64,000 nt of DNA from Methanosalsum zhilinae DSM 4017 (lineage in GTDB: Archaea; Halobacteriota; Methanosarcinia; Methanosarcinales; Methanosarcinaceae), in assembly GCF_000217995.1 (NCBI RefSeq), contig NC_015676.1, positions 598,103 to 662,102 on the forward strand, given 5' to 3'. Below, one piece after another: positions 26,204-35,503 of the stretch. The number at the start of each line of letters is the position of its first letter. Positions within the stretch are counted from its first letter, which is position 1. The notes under the pieces were generated by a model. The model was not told the origin of the DNA, did no database searches, and saw only the letters and a list, made by a program, of their open reading frames with translations. Both the position numbers and the translations under genes were made by a program.

Positions 26204-28210
26204 ATGAGTATGTCTGAATACAGTGAAATCTTCAAGACAGAATCTGATGAACACCTTCAACAGCTGAATCAGAATCTTCTGGAACTTGAACAGGATTTCA
26301 GTAATATTGATAATATTAATGTAATGTTTCGTGCAGCGCATACACTTAAAGGTATGTCTGCTACTATGGGTTATACAAGAATTGCCGACCTTACTCATGA
26401 AATGGAAAACCTGATGGATCGGATAAGAGGACGGGAACTGGAACTTAACCGGGAGATAATAGATCTTCTTTTTCAATGTCTTGACTGCCTTGAAATGTTG
26501 ATAGAAAATGTAGATAACGATGAAACAATTGATACCTCTGATCTGATCTCCAGAATAAAATCTGCAGCTTCCGGAGCAGTAAATGTTGATCTAATCCAGG
26601 ATGAGGGTTTGGAAGATGATTCCATAGCTATTGATGAGATTGATATTCATGATCTGGAACTGTCAGATGATGACCATAAACGAATCAATAAACTGAATAA
26701 TGAAGGGCATGGTGTTATAATTGCTACAATATGCCTGGATAATTCCTGTCTTTTAAAAGCTGCCAGATCTGCTCTTGTTTTGCGCTCAATATCAAATATT
26801 GGTGAGGTTATCAAAACAATTCCTTCGGTTGAAGAACTGGAGGATGAGAAGTTTGATACAGATTTTAAAGTTATATTTGCAACCAGTGAAAATAAAGATA
26901 GAATATCTGAAAATGTAACAAAAATCTCTGAAGTAAAAAAAGTAACTCTTTTTGATCTTAATTACGCAGCTTTGACAGGCTCAGAAAATCCCGGGTGTAA
27001 AGATCTTGAAACCAGTGGTTCTGCAGAAGTTTCATCTGCAACCAGACGTGATGGCATAAAAACTGTTCAGAGTGTAAGAGTAAGTATTGAAAGACTTGAT
27101 AACCTGATGAACCTTGTCGGAGAACTTATAATCAACAAAAGCAGGCTTAACCAGCTTGCAACTGAAATTGAAACAAAAAATCTGGATGAGGCCCTTGCAA
27201 ACCTTGATCGTCTGACCAATGATATACAGGTGGAAATCATGGATGCGAGGATGGTTCCAATTGACCAGATTTTCAAAAGATTTCCAAGAATGGTCAGGGA
27301 TCTGGCAAAATCTCAAAATAAAAAGATCAATTTTGTAACTGAAGGAAATGAGATCGAGCTTGATAGGACTGTTCTTGACGAGATCGGTGATCCCATGGTT
27401 CATCTGCTACGAAATGCAGTGGACCATGGAATTGAAGATATGCAAACACGGATATCAAAAGGCAAATCTGAAACCGGATCTATAACTCTGAAAGCATCAA
27501 GACAGAGAAACAACATAATAATAGAGGTAAATGATGATGGAAAGGGGATGGATCCTGAAAATATAAGAAAAGTTGCTGTGGAAAAGGGGATTATAAGTAG
27601 ATCTGATGCAGGTAATCTTACAGATCGTGAATCTCTCTATCTTATTTTTGAAGCAGGGTTTAGTGAAGCCAAGCAGATAACTGATATCTCTGGAAGAGGT
27701 GTAGGGATGGATGTTGTCAGGACCAAAATAGAAGGCCTTGGCGGACTGGTTGAGGTTGAGTCAACTGTTGAAAAGGGAAGTAGTATCAAATTGAGGCTAC
27801 CTCTAACTGTTGCAATCATTCAATCTCTTCTGGTCCGGGTTTCGGATGAAAAATATGCCATCCCAATAAATAACATTGTCCGTGATGAAGTTATTAAATC
27901 AAGTGACATAAAAACTATTAAAGGTGAAAAAGTGGCAGTTCTTCGGGGAGAAGTATTGCCTATTGTCTGGCTTCATGATCTTCTGGATATTCCAGTAGAG
28001 GATGCATCCAGAGACAATCTTCTTGTGGTAGTTGTTGAAAAAATGGGGGATAGCGTGGGACTGGTGGTTGACAGACTACTTGGCCAGCAGGAAGTAATAA
28101 TAAAAAATCTTGATAATAAATTGTTAAAAGATGTAAGGGGCTTTTCAGGAGCTACTATTCTGGGCGATGGCCAGGTAGCATTAATTCTTGATATATCGAC
28201 ACTGATCTAA
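26204..28210 (+). CDS. cheA: chemotaxis histidine kinase CheA
   Basis: A 668-residue kinase with domains in order: P1 HPt with phosphoacceptor His 46 (FRAAHTLKGM), a linker and archaeal-type P2 (about 160-250), P3 dimerisation (VSIERLDNLMNLVGELIINK, about 287-350), P4 HATPase (LLRNAVDHGIEDMQTRI N box, DDGKGMD, GFSEAKQITDISGRGVGMDV G boxes) and P5 CheW-like (SVRVSDEKYAIPINNIV, ending LDISTLI). It autophosphorylates and feeds CheY and CheB under receptor control. All key motifs are present. It follows cheB by 47 bases, with AGGAG before the ATG. Confidence 0.94.
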   Translation: MSMSEYSEIFKTESDEHLQQLNQNLLELEQDFSNIDNINVMFRAAHTLKGMSATMGYTRIADLTHEMENLMDRIRGRELELNREIIDLLFQCLDCLEMLIENVDNDETIDTSDLISRIKSAASGAVNVDLIQDEGLEDDSIAIDEIDIHDLELSDDDHKRINKLNNEGHGVIIATICLDNSCLLKAARSALVLRSISNIGEVIKTIPSVEELEDEKFDTDFKVIFATSENKDRISENVTKISEVKKVTLFDLNYAALTGSENPGCKDLETSGSAEVSSATRRDGIKTVQSVRVSIERLDNLMNLVGELIINKSRLNQLATEIETKNLDEALANLDRLTNDIQVEIMDARMVPIDQIFKRFPRMVRDLAKSQNKKINFVTEGNEIELDRTVLDEIGDPMVHLLRNAVDHGIEDMQTRISKGKSETGSITLKASRQRNNIIIEVNDDGKGMDPENIRKVAVEKGIISRSDAGNLTDRESLYLIFEAGFSEAKQITDISGRGVGMDVVRTKIEGLGGLVEVESTVEKGSSIKLRLPLTVAIIQSLLVRVSDEKYAIPINNIVRDEVIKSSDIKTIKGEKVAVLRGEVLPIVWLHDLLDIPVEDASRDNLLVVVVEKMGDSVGLVVDRLLGQQEVIIKNLDNKLLKDVRGFSGATILGDGQVALILDISTLI

Positions 28211-28227
28211 ATTATATGAGGTTAAAA

Positions 28228-28842
28228 ATGACTGAACTGGATGAACTTACAAAAGGCGCTCTTCAGGAAGCTGGAAATATTGGAATGGGCCATCTGGCTA
28301 CTTCACTTTCAAAGATAGTTAATCGTGATGTTAAAATAGATGTGCCCCGGGTTGAGCTGCTGTCCATGCAGGATATACTTGGAAATGAATCCGATGAAAA
28401 AAATAAAAGTGTTGCAGGAATACATCTTCAGATAACAGGTGATGCTGCAGGCGGACTTCTTATATTGCTTCCAAAATATTCTGCTCTGTCTTTCTCAGAC
28501 CTTCTCATGAAAAAGCCAATTGGTACAACTACAAAGGTAGAGGAGATGCATCAGAAAAAACTCGAGGAGATGGGACTTCGGCTTTGCAAGGCATATATGA
28601 AAGCTGTCAATGAATTTATCGGGATTGAGTTGAATGTTGGAAAGCCTGTAGTAGAGGTTAATATGGCCGGAGTTGATGATTTTATCACCAGGCAGATTGA
28701 GGATCTGGCTGATGAGTTCATAGTTGTTAAAAATGAATGTTTTATACCCTCTACAAATTCAAGGCACGAATTCAATATGCTGTTTGAACCCGATGCAGCG
28801 GAAATAATCATGACTGCCGTGATGAAAAAAATGATGGGATAA
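28228..28842 (+). CDS. cheC1: CheC-family protein 1
   Basis: A 204-residue CheC/CheX-type CheY phosphatase. The first active-site helix keeps Glu and Asn (LQEAGNIGMG), but in the second the Asn is lost (KLEEMGLRLCK), so at most one of the two CheC sites is intact. The start ATG 28228 lies after a GAGG site, so the longer frame from 28216 is not preferred. It is one of three CheC paralogues here. In archaea CheC2 binds CheD and CheF (established for the haloarchaea), so the three copies may have divided catalytic and scaffolding jobs; inference. Confidence 0.85.
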   Translation: MTELDELTKGALQEAGNIGMGHLATSLSKIVNRDVKIDVPRVELLSMQDILGNESDEKNKSVAGIHLQITGDAAGGLLILLPKYSALSFSDLLMKKPIGTTTKVEEMHQKKLEEMGLRLCKAYMKAVNEFIGIELNVGKPVVEVNMAGVDDFITRQIEDLADEFIVVKNECFIPSTNSRHEFNMLFEPDAAEIIMTAVMKKMMG

Positions 28843-28867
28843 ACGTTAGTATTATGATGGTGAGGGT

Positions 28868-29695
28868 ATGGATAATAAGGTAAAGTCCCTATGTGCGGAA
28901 GATGATGCTGAATTTACAGCTCTTAAAAAAGTAATAAATCGAAAAATCGGCTTCAACTGCGATCAGTACAAGATATCTCATTTTAAAAGGCGTATAGATA
29001 TAAGATTGAGAGCCACAAAATGCAGTGGATATTCAAACTATGCAGAATATTTGAAGAACAATCCTAAAGAAGTTGATGCGCTCACCGACACCCTCACAGT
29101 CAATGTAACTGAGTTCTTCAGGAATCAGGAAACATATCAGGCGCTTGAAGATGAGGTTTTGCCTGCTATCATCAGCTCAAAAAGGAACAAATCTATAAAT
29201 ATATGGAGTGCAGGCTGCTCAATTGGTGTTGAAGCTTATTCGGTTGCAATGCTGCTTCATAAATTTCTAGGGAATGATTTTAGAAGGTACAGGATCAAGA
29301 TAATTGGTACAGACATAGATAAAAAAAGTCTCAAAAAAGCTGAAGATGGTATATATGGTGCATCCGAGATAAAAAATTTGACTGATGTTTTTCTTGGCAA
29401 ATATTTCATCTGTGGTGAGAATGAATACCAGGTAATTGATGAAATAAAAAATATGACCACATTTCAGCACCATGATCTGATATCCGGGGAGGACTTCAGG
29501 GATTTTGATCTGATTTTGTGTCGCAATGTAACTATTTATTTTGAAAGGGATCTTCAGGAAAAGCTTTACTCAAAATTTTATAATGCTCTTAATAAGGATG
29601 GTTTTTTTGTAATCGGAAAGACCGAAACGCTTGTTGGACCTTCAAAGGATCTCTTTGTTCCCTTTAATATTAAAGAACGAATATATTCCAGATAA
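28868..29695 (+). CDS. cheR: chemotaxis methyltransferase CheR
   Basis: A 275-residue SAM-dependent enzyme that methylates receptor glutamates. It has the N-terminal helical domain (about 15-80), NVTEFFRNQETY, the SAM motif IWSAGCSIGVEAYS, and ILCRNVTIYF and GFFVIGKTETL of the Rossmann part. The C-terminus lacks the receptor-tethering beta-subdomain extension found in some bacteria; this is usual for compact forms. It is placed between cheC1 and cheC2 with short gaps. Confidence 0.92.
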   Translation: MDNKVKSLCAEDDAEFTALKKVINRKIGFNCDQYKISHFKRRIDIRLRATKCSGYSNYAEYLKNNPKEVDALTDTLTVNVTEFFRNQETYQALEDEVLPAIISSKRNKSINIWSAGCSIGVEAYSVAMLLHKFLGNDFRRYRIKIIGTDIDKKSLKKAEDGIYGASEIKNLTDVFLGKYFICGENEYQVIDEIKNMTTFQHHDLISGEDFRDFDLILCRNVTIYFERDLQEKLYSKFYNALNKDGFFVIGKTETLVGPSKDLFVPFNIKERIYSR

Positions 29696-29718
29696 AATGA
29701 TCATTATGACATAAATGG

Positions 29719-30345
29719 ATGGATTATAAATTGAATGAAATTAATCAGCTAACTGAATTTCAGCATGATGCACTACGAGAGATTGCAAACATTGGATTTG
29801 GAAACGCTGCAACATCCTTATCCAAGCTGGTAAACAATGAGGTCAGTATAAATATACCTGCACTTAAAATGCAGCTGATCGAAAAGGTACCGGGTATTGT
29901 TGGTGGAGAGGAGTCTCTTGTATATGGTATTGTAATGCAGATATACGGAGATCTGAACGGTTATATAATGATGCTTCTTCCAACTGAAAGTGTAAAATCG
30001 ATATCTTCAATACTTTTGAATTATGAAAATGGTGACCTTTTAAGTGAGATGAACATGTCTATGATGCAGGAAGTAGGGCATATTCTGGGTGGTACATATG
30101 TCAGTTCACTTTCTGATTTTTTTAATATGAAGATATCAGTGTCTCCACCTTATGCCACATATGATATGGCAGCCGCTATTATCGATCTTGCATTGATCGA
30201 AATGAGTCGCGATCTTGAGTATGCACTTGTATTTGATAGTGAAATGATGGTTAAAAATGATATCATAAATGGAAAAATATTCACTATGTTCGATACTGAT
30301 TCACTTGATCAAATAATGAACAGAATCGATAAAATGGTTATGTGA
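29719..30345 (+). CDS. cheC2: CheC-family protein 2
   Basis: A 208-residue CheC. The first catalytic helix is intact (DALREIANIGFGNAATSL, with Asp, Glu and Asn of the D/S-x3-E-x2-N motif), and the second has His where Asn should be (QEVGHILGG). This is therefore the copy most likely to be active as a CheY phosphatase through site 1. It shares the whole-length CheC layout with its two paralogues and lies directly before cheD, the usual CheC partner. Confidence 0.85.
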   Translation: MDYKLNEINQLTEFQHDALREIANIGFGNAATSLSKLVNNEVSINIPALKMQLIEKVPGIVGGEESLVYGIVMQIYGDLNGYIMMLLPTESVKSISSILLNYENGDLLSEMNMSMMQEVGHILGGTYVSSLSDFFNMKISVSPPYATYDMAAAIIDLALIEMSRDLEYALVFDSEMMVKNDIINGKIFTMFDTDSLDQIMNRIDKMVM

Positions 30346-30402
30346 TCTGATTTACTATACAACCCTCAACAGTCATAACATGAAAAATGGAAGAATAAAG
30401 GT

Positions 30403-30879
30403 ATGGAAACGATAACTATCGGAATGGCTGATTATGCGGTAGGTAGATCACCGATAAATCTCACGACAATGGGATTGGGATCATGTGTCGGTATTACTCT
30501 TTACGATCCCAGGAACAGGATAGGAGGGCTTGTACATATTATGTTGCCGACAGTGGAACAGGCACGTTCCCGGGATAATCTTGCAAAATTTGCAGATACT
30601 GGTATAGTCCAGCTGATGGAAAGCATGATAGAAAAGGGTGCTCTAAAATCCAGGCTCCAGGCTAAAATAGCAGGTGGTGCCAGTATGTTTTCCTCAGGTA
30701 ATGGAAGCTTAAAAATCGGAGAACGAAACGTGGCAGCAACAAAAGAGGTAATGGAATCCCTCAGGATACCAATTGTAGCAGAAGATACAGGAAAGAACTA
30801 TGGCAGAACCATAAAACTGGATACTGTCACAGGTATGCTTACGATAAAAAGTGCACTTAAAGGTACAAAGGTAATTTAA
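30403..30879 (+). CDS. cheD: receptor glutamine deamidase CheD
   Basis: A 158-residue protein with the Cys-His-Thr site of CheD: LGSCVGITLYDP (catalytic Cys about 28), GGLVHIMLP (His about 45) and AKIAGGASMF. It deamidates Gln on receptors and binds CheC. The start has AAAGG six bases upstream. It is flanked by cheC2 and cheC3, with 12 bases between cheD and cheC3, so it can be translated together with CheC3. Confidence 0.92.
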   Translation: METITIGMADYAVGRSPINLTTMGLGSCVGITLYDPRNRIGGLVHIMLPTVEQARSRDNLAKFADTGIVQLMESMIEKGALKSRLQAKIAGGASMFSSGNGSLKIGERNVAATKEVMESLRIPIVAEDTGKNYGRTIKLDTVTGMLTIKSALKGTKVI

Positions 30880-30891
30880 AGGAGATTAATT

Positions 30892-31551
30892 ATGAGTGAA
30901 ACTTCCCAGGAAAATTTACAGGACTCATTTTATATTGATGCACTAAAGGAAATTGCAGGTATTGGTATGGGAAATGCAACCACTTCTTTATCACTTTTAG
31001 TTGATAAGAGAGTACAGCTAAATCTCGCCAATGCATATGCTCTAAACACTGATCAGATGGTAAATTCAATTCCTGATTCTGTAACTATGGTGGGGATAGT
31101 TTCAAAGCTCGAAGGGGATGTTCAGGGTTGTTCAGTTATCTTCATGGAACTAAATAATGCAATAGTTCTGAGTGAACTTCTTCTAGATGATATACCGGAT
31201 GCAGATGTTGAATTAAGTGAATCTTCACTTACTGAAGCAGGCAGCATCCTGACAGGATCTTATTTCAATTCATTTTCACAGTTTCTGGGTTTGAGTGTAA
31301 GACATTCTTCACCTTTTACGGTCTCAGGTACGATTGGAGAAATTTTTGAAGCCCTTTCAAATCAATTTTCACATAGTGCAGAAATTTCCCTGATTGATGG
31401 AAAGACGATGATACTTGAAACAATGTTCATGGTAAATTCCACAGGATATCAAAAAGGCCTGAATACCCTGTACTGTGATATGTTCATATTTTTAGATCCA
31501 GAATCTGTTAGTGTAATAACCAGATCAATAGATCATATGCTTAAAAACTGA
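30892..31551 (+). CDS. cheC3: CheC-family protein 3, catalytically degenerate
   Basis: A 219-residue CheC paralogue. Both active-site helices have lost the Asn (LKEIAGIGMGNATTSL and LTEAGSILTGSYFNS), although the Glu residues remain, so phosphatase activity is unlikely. The fold and length match CheC, so it may act as a scaffold, for example linking CheD or CheF to the collar. That is inference. It is the last recognised che gene; 74 bases follow before an unknown gene. Confidence 0.8.
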   Translation: MSETSQENLQDSFYIDALKEIAGIGMGNATTSLSLLVDKRVQLNLANAYALNTDQMVNSIPDSVTMVGIVSKLEGDVQGCSVIFMELNNAIVLSELLLDDIPDADVELSESSLTEAGSILTGSYFNSFSQFLGLSVRHSSPFTVSGTIGEIFEALSNQFSHSAEISLIDGKTMILETMFMVNSTGYQKGLNTLYCDMFIFLDPESVSVITRSIDHMLKN

Positions 31552-31625
31552 ATTTCGAATAATATCAATATATTACAGGTGATCTGCCTATTATAAGAGA
31601 ATCATGTGAATCCGGGATGATTTGA

Positions 31626-32102
31626 ATGGATAACATCTGGACACAGTTTATAGTAAAAAAATCATCACATGATGATATCGATGACAAATCTTTCATTGAA
31701 CAGCTGAAAAAATTCAACCGTTATGACTGTTGCCGGGATGAAGGTACTGTATTCAAGGATGAAAGTACTGACAAATTACATAATGATACCTGTCAGGTGA
31801 GTAATAGATCTACTGTATTCAGTGAAAATGAAGATATAGTTATGAGCTGGCATTGCCGAAGTCATCGTGGGTTTGAACAGGACTTATTTGATCAGCCGGA
31901 TGATACTGTTCATCTTATAAAGAAAAGTGATGGGATGCTCATACTTCGTTATCTGATTTCAGGAGATAATGAAAGTTGTCAAGAAGATATAGAAGTGAGT
32001 TCTCTATCTGAAGCTGAGCAACTCATAGAGGAGGACAATGAAACCACTATGAAATTGTATCCTGAAAACCCTGAACTTTTATGGGTACAGGAGGGCAGGT
32101 AA
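31626..32102 (+). CDS. unknown protein following the che genes
   Basis: A 158-residue acidic, soluble protein with six Cys residues (CC near 34, C near 56, 76, 116), no membrane helix and no recognised motif. The ATG follows GGGATGATTTGA. It is 74 bases downstream of cheC3, in the same direction, and 115 bases before a pair of unknown paralogues. Expression with the chemotaxis genes is likely, but the role is unknown. Cys content and Asp/Glu richness could suggest metal binding; this is speculative. Confidence 0.5.
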   Translation: MDNIWTQFIVKKSSHDDIDDKSFIEQLKKFNRYDCCRDEGTVFKDESTDKLHNDTCQVSNRSTVFSENEDIVMSWHCRSHRGFEQDLFDQPDDTVHLIKKSDGMLILRYLISGDNESCQEDIEVSSLSEAEQLIEEDNETTMKLYPENPELLWVQEGR

Positions 32103-32217
32103 GGAATCTTTGACATAAACATGTGTAAGAATAACAAGATTAATATTTGGAGAAAATAGTTGTAGAGTTATATTTACAGATAAAATTTATATATATTTTA
32201 ACAGGAGGCCCCAAGAT

Positions 32218-32847
32218 ATGATGGATATTGCATTATACTCGCTTGTTGATGATATGGTAAGTAAAGCGGGTACAGAAGGTGTTGTTGAATACTGGCTCAG
32301 AGTAGGAGAGTCTTATGCAGAACGAATGGGTAAGGAAGCATATGTAGGCTGGCCTGCATTCAATGTTGCCATGAAAGAAGGACGAACTGCCCTAACTATG
32401 GAAGGGGATGTGAATGTTCTTACTGATCTGGCAATTACTGACAGGGATGGAGATGTTATTGGATATGTATATGCACTCAAAACATGTCCTATGGCTCCAA
32501 CAATGAACCGATATATACAAAAGATTGGCCCGCTTCCTGAATCTGATGGTGATGTATCTGACAGTTTCAATGTAAGGATACAGGATTCTGCTGTATGTAA
32601 TTACTGTATTACACATCAGAAGTTTAGAGAAGTTGCGTCCAATAATATAACTGTGGCAAAACAGGAACTTGAATGCCTACAGCTTGCGAATAAGGGAAGG
32701 CTTGGTGAAGTGAAGATGCTGCCTGAGAATCTTTCCCGAATCAATGTAGACGAAAGGCACATAAAAAGTATCTTAAGAAGCGCCTCCTGTGTATATGCAC
32801 TGGTTATAAAGGGAAAAACCATCTCTGATGGAGAACTTGGACTATAA
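32218..32847 (+). CDS. unknown protein A, paralogue of the next gene
   Basis: A 209-residue soluble protein preceded by AGGAGG and ATG. It is homologous along its whole length to the next gene: both have an N-terminal ALYSLVDDMVSKAGTEGV-like helix, a CPxxxxxxxYIxxxG centre (here CPMAPTMNRYIQKIG), a Cys-His pair in CNYCITHQKF and a final CVYAL strand. A Cys/His set in a helical scaffold could hold a metal or cofactor, for instance heme. This is inference. The two genes are separated by 11 bases and probably make a heterodimer. Confidence 0.6.
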   Translation: MMDIALYSLVDDMVSKAGTEGVVEYWLRVGESYAERMGKEAYVGWPAFNVAMKEGRTALTMEGDVNVLTDLAITDRDGDVIGYVYALKTCPMAPTMNRYIQKIGPLPESDGDVSDSFNVRIQDSAVCNYCITHQKFREVASNNITVAKQELECLQLANKGRLGEVKMLPENLSRINVDERHIKSILRSASCVYALVIKGKTISDGELGL

Positions 32848-32858
32848 AGGTGATAATT

Positions 32859-33464
32859 ATGGCAGAAGAAATCAATTCTAATCCATTTATCGATGTATCG
32901 GTATTTCTTTTCTTTGAGGACATCGCAGATAAGCAGGGTGTTGAGGGATTTACGAACTATATGATCAGTCAGGCTGAATCACTTGCAAAAGCTGTTCCTG
33001 AGGAAGAATATGAAACATGGGATGACTTTGCAAATGCTGTATCTGCAGGCGAATCGGTTTTTTCTTCATTTGAAGGAATAAAACAGATAAGTTCAAACGG
33101 ATTTGTAACAGAGATCTGTCCATTCTCGAATGCAATACGTGAATATATTAAGAGACTGGGAAACTTTAATAAGGTGCATCAGGAAGCAACAGATCACTAT
33201 AATAACACAGTACAGCCATCTGCGGCATTCAGTGCCTGCATGATGCATCAGACGTACAGACAGGAAGTTGCAAAGAGAATTAAAATCGGTGGCAAACCTC
33301 TTAATTATGCTCAGATTGCTGCCAAGGCATATACTGGCCATGTTGCCATGCCTCCGGAGGCCTGGAAGAAGGTACTTCTGTCAAAAGCAGGTGTTTCTGA
33401 AACCCAGGGGTATATGGAAATGCGTGAAAATGCATGTCTGTATGTACTTTATGCAGAAGAATAA
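32859..33464 (+). CDS. unknown protein B, paralogue of the previous gene
   Basis: A 201-residue soluble protein, starting at ATG 32859 with AAGGTGAT upstream (GTG 32850 is possible). It has FLFFEDIADKQGVEGF near the start, CPFSNAIREYIKRLG in the centre, CMMHQTYRQEV instead of the partner's CNYCITHQKF and CLYVL near the end. The conserved Cys in CP(F/M), the CxxHQ site and the terminal C(L/V)Y are shared, which points to a common cofactor site. There is no membrane segment. It ends the operon-like run that begins with the chemoreceptor. Confidence 0.6.
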   Translation: MAEEINSNPFIDVSVFLFFEDIADKQGVEGFTNYMISQAESLAKAVPEEEYETWDDFANAVSAGESVFSSFEGIKQISSNGFVTEICPFSNAIREYIKRLGNFNKVHQEATDHYNNTVQPSAAFSACMMHQTYRQEVAKRIKIGGKPLNYAQIAAKAYTGHVAMPPEAWKKVLLSKAGVSETQGYMEMRENACLYVLYAEE

Positions 33465-33746
33465 CTGCAATCTATAATATTTTCTTCTCCCTTTTTAATA
33501 TCCGGGCTGGAAAGTAAAGATATTTGATTTATATCTCTTTACTCCTATTTCTGTAATTTTATTTGAGAATATTGTATGACTTTTCAGCATATGTTCCTTT
33601 TAAATAAACTGGTTCTATATAAACTAACACCATAATATTAATAAAATAAGTTGTTGTATATGATATAATTTAATTTGTAATTATCAATCAGGTAGATTTA
33701 TCTTTATATTAAGATACTTGATGTCAAAAATTACAGAGGGCTAAAA

Positions 33747-35483
33747 ATGAAAGTTAAAATAACAGAAACTGTTCTAAGAGATGCACATCAGTCGCTGCTG
33801 GCAACCAGAATGCGCACGACTGATATGCTGCCAGTGGTTGACAAACTGGACGAGGTCGGATATTTTTCTCTTGAAATGTGGGGAGGTGCAACATTTGATA
33901 CATGTATTCGCTACCTGAATGAGGATCCATGGGAACGTCTCAGAGAACTCAAAAGCAGAATGAAAAATACACCAGCCCAGATGCTGCTTAGAGGACAGAA
34001 CCTTGTGGGTTATCGCCATTATTCTGATGATGTGGTCGATAAATTTGTCACCAAAGCCCATGAAAACGGAATAGATATATTCCGTATATTCGATGCTGTA
34101 AATGATATAAGGAACATGCAAAAAGCCATTGAAGTCGCAAAAAGAGAAGGTGCACACGTACAGGGAACTATCTGTTATACGATCAGTCCTGTACATACAA
34201 TTGACAAATATGTGGAATTTGCAAAAGAACTTGAGCAGATGGATTGCGATTCACTGTGCATAAAGGATATGGCAGGACTTCTTTCTCCAAATAATGCCAG
34301 AATGCTGATAGAGGCGCTTAAAAAAGAGACCTCGTTACCTGTAGCACTACATTGCCACTGTACTTCGGGAATGGCACCTATGAGCTATATGGCTGCCTGT
34401 GAGGCAGGAGTGGATATACTGGATACTGCACTTTCACCCCTCTCGTGGGGCACTTCTCAGCCACCTTCAGAATCCACTGTATCCGGATTGGAAGGAACTC
34501 CTTATGATACAGGGCTTGATCTTAAATTAATGACCGAGGCTGCACAGTATTTCAGAAAACTGAAGTCAAAATATCAGTGCATTCTTGATCCAATTTCTGA
34601 ACAGATAGATACAAATGTTTTGCTGTATCAGATCCCTGGAGGAATGCTCTCAAATCTTGTATCTCAGCTCAAAGAACAGAATGCTCTTGATAAATATGAG
34701 GATGTTCTGGAAGAGATGCCAAGAGTACGAGCGGAACTTGGTTACCCTCCTCTGGTGACTCCAACAAGCCAGATTGTTGGTACACAGGCTGTCCTGAATG
34801 TTCTTATGGGAGAAAGGTATAAGGTCATTCCAAAGGAAGTCAAAGATTATGTACGTGGACTTTATGGACGCCCTCCCAAGCCAATAAGTGAAGATATGGT
34901 TGCAAGGATAATTGAAGATGAGGAGCCAATTACAGTTCGGCCTGCAGACTTACTGGAACCTGAATATGGAAAAATGAAAAAAGAGGCTGAGGATCTTGGA
35001 CTCATTAAAAAGGAAGAAGATATTCTGACCTACATACTCTATCCTGCAATTGCTCCCAAATTTCTGAGAGGAGAAGCATCTGAAGAGGCCCTTACTCCGG
35101 TCAAATCATGTGAAACCCAGAAACTTCCACAGGAAATCTATTCTGGCCCAGTTGAGTTTAAGGTGGAAGTTGAAGGTGATGTATTCAATGTGAAAGTGGA
35201 ACCAAAAGATGGAAGTGTTAAAATATCTGAGTCAGGATCCACTGAAAAACCTAAACCTGATACATCATTAGAGGGAAGTGTTACATGCAATATGCAGGGA
35301 ATGGTTCTCTCTGTTGATGTAAAAGTGGGTGATCAGGTCAATCCAGGTGATACACTATGTGTGATTGAAGCTATGAAGATGGAGAACTCTGTAAGTGCAA
35401 ACCATGGCGGTGTTGTTAAGGAGATATTTGTATCGGATGGAGATGCAGTCAGTACCGGCGATGTACTGATGGTGATTGAATAA
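33747..35483 (+). CDS. pycB: pyruvate carboxylase subunit B (carboxyltransferase with biotin carrier)
   Basis: A 578-residue protein. Residues about 1-300 are the TIM-barrel carboxyltransferase (ITETVLRDAHQSLLATRMRT, with DAVNDIRNMQKAI and CHCTSGM for metal and substrate binding), followed by the PYC/OADA domain and a C-terminal biotinyl domain (IEAMKMENSV, biotin on the central Lys). With PycA it makes oxaloacetate from pyruvate for biosynthesis. A TATA box (about 33702-33710) lies 37 bases upstream of the ATG. pycA follows after 20 bases and birA is nearby. Confidence 0.95.
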   Translation: MKVKITETVLRDAHQSLLATRMRTTDMLPVVDKLDEVGYFSLEMWGGATFDTCIRYLNEDPWERLRELKSRMKNTPAQMLLRGQNLVGYRHYSDDVVDKFVTKAHENGIDIFRIFDAVNDIRNMQKAIEVAKREGAHVQGTICYTISPVHTIDKYVEFAKELEQMDCDSLCIKDMAGLLSPNNARMLIEALKKETSLPVALHCHCTSGMAPMSYMAACEAGVDILDTALSPLSWGTSQPPSESTVSGLEGTPYDTGLDLKLMTEAAQYFRKLKSKYQCILDPISEQIDTNVLLYQIPGGMLSNLVSQLKEQNALDKYEDVLEEMPRVRAELGYPPLVTPTSQIVGTQAVLNVLMGERYKVIPKEVKDYVRGLYGRPPKPISEDMVARIIEDEEPITVRPADLLEPEYGKMKKEAEDLGLIKKEEDILTYILYPAIAPKFLRGEASEEALTPVKSCETQKLPQEIYSGPVEFKVEVEGDVFNVKVEPKDGSVKISESGSTEKPKPDTSLEGSVTCNMQGMVLSVDVKVGDQVNPGDTLCVIEAMKMENSVSANHGGVVKEIFVSDGDAVSTGDVLMVIE

Positions 35484-35503
35484 ACGACAGGGATTGATTG
35501 GTC

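Noticed and set aside
32186-32200. TATA-like TTTATATATAT before the paralogue pair
   Set aside because: It would place transcription start on or after the Shine-Dalgarno AGGAGG, so it is not a convincing promoter for the gene that uses that site.
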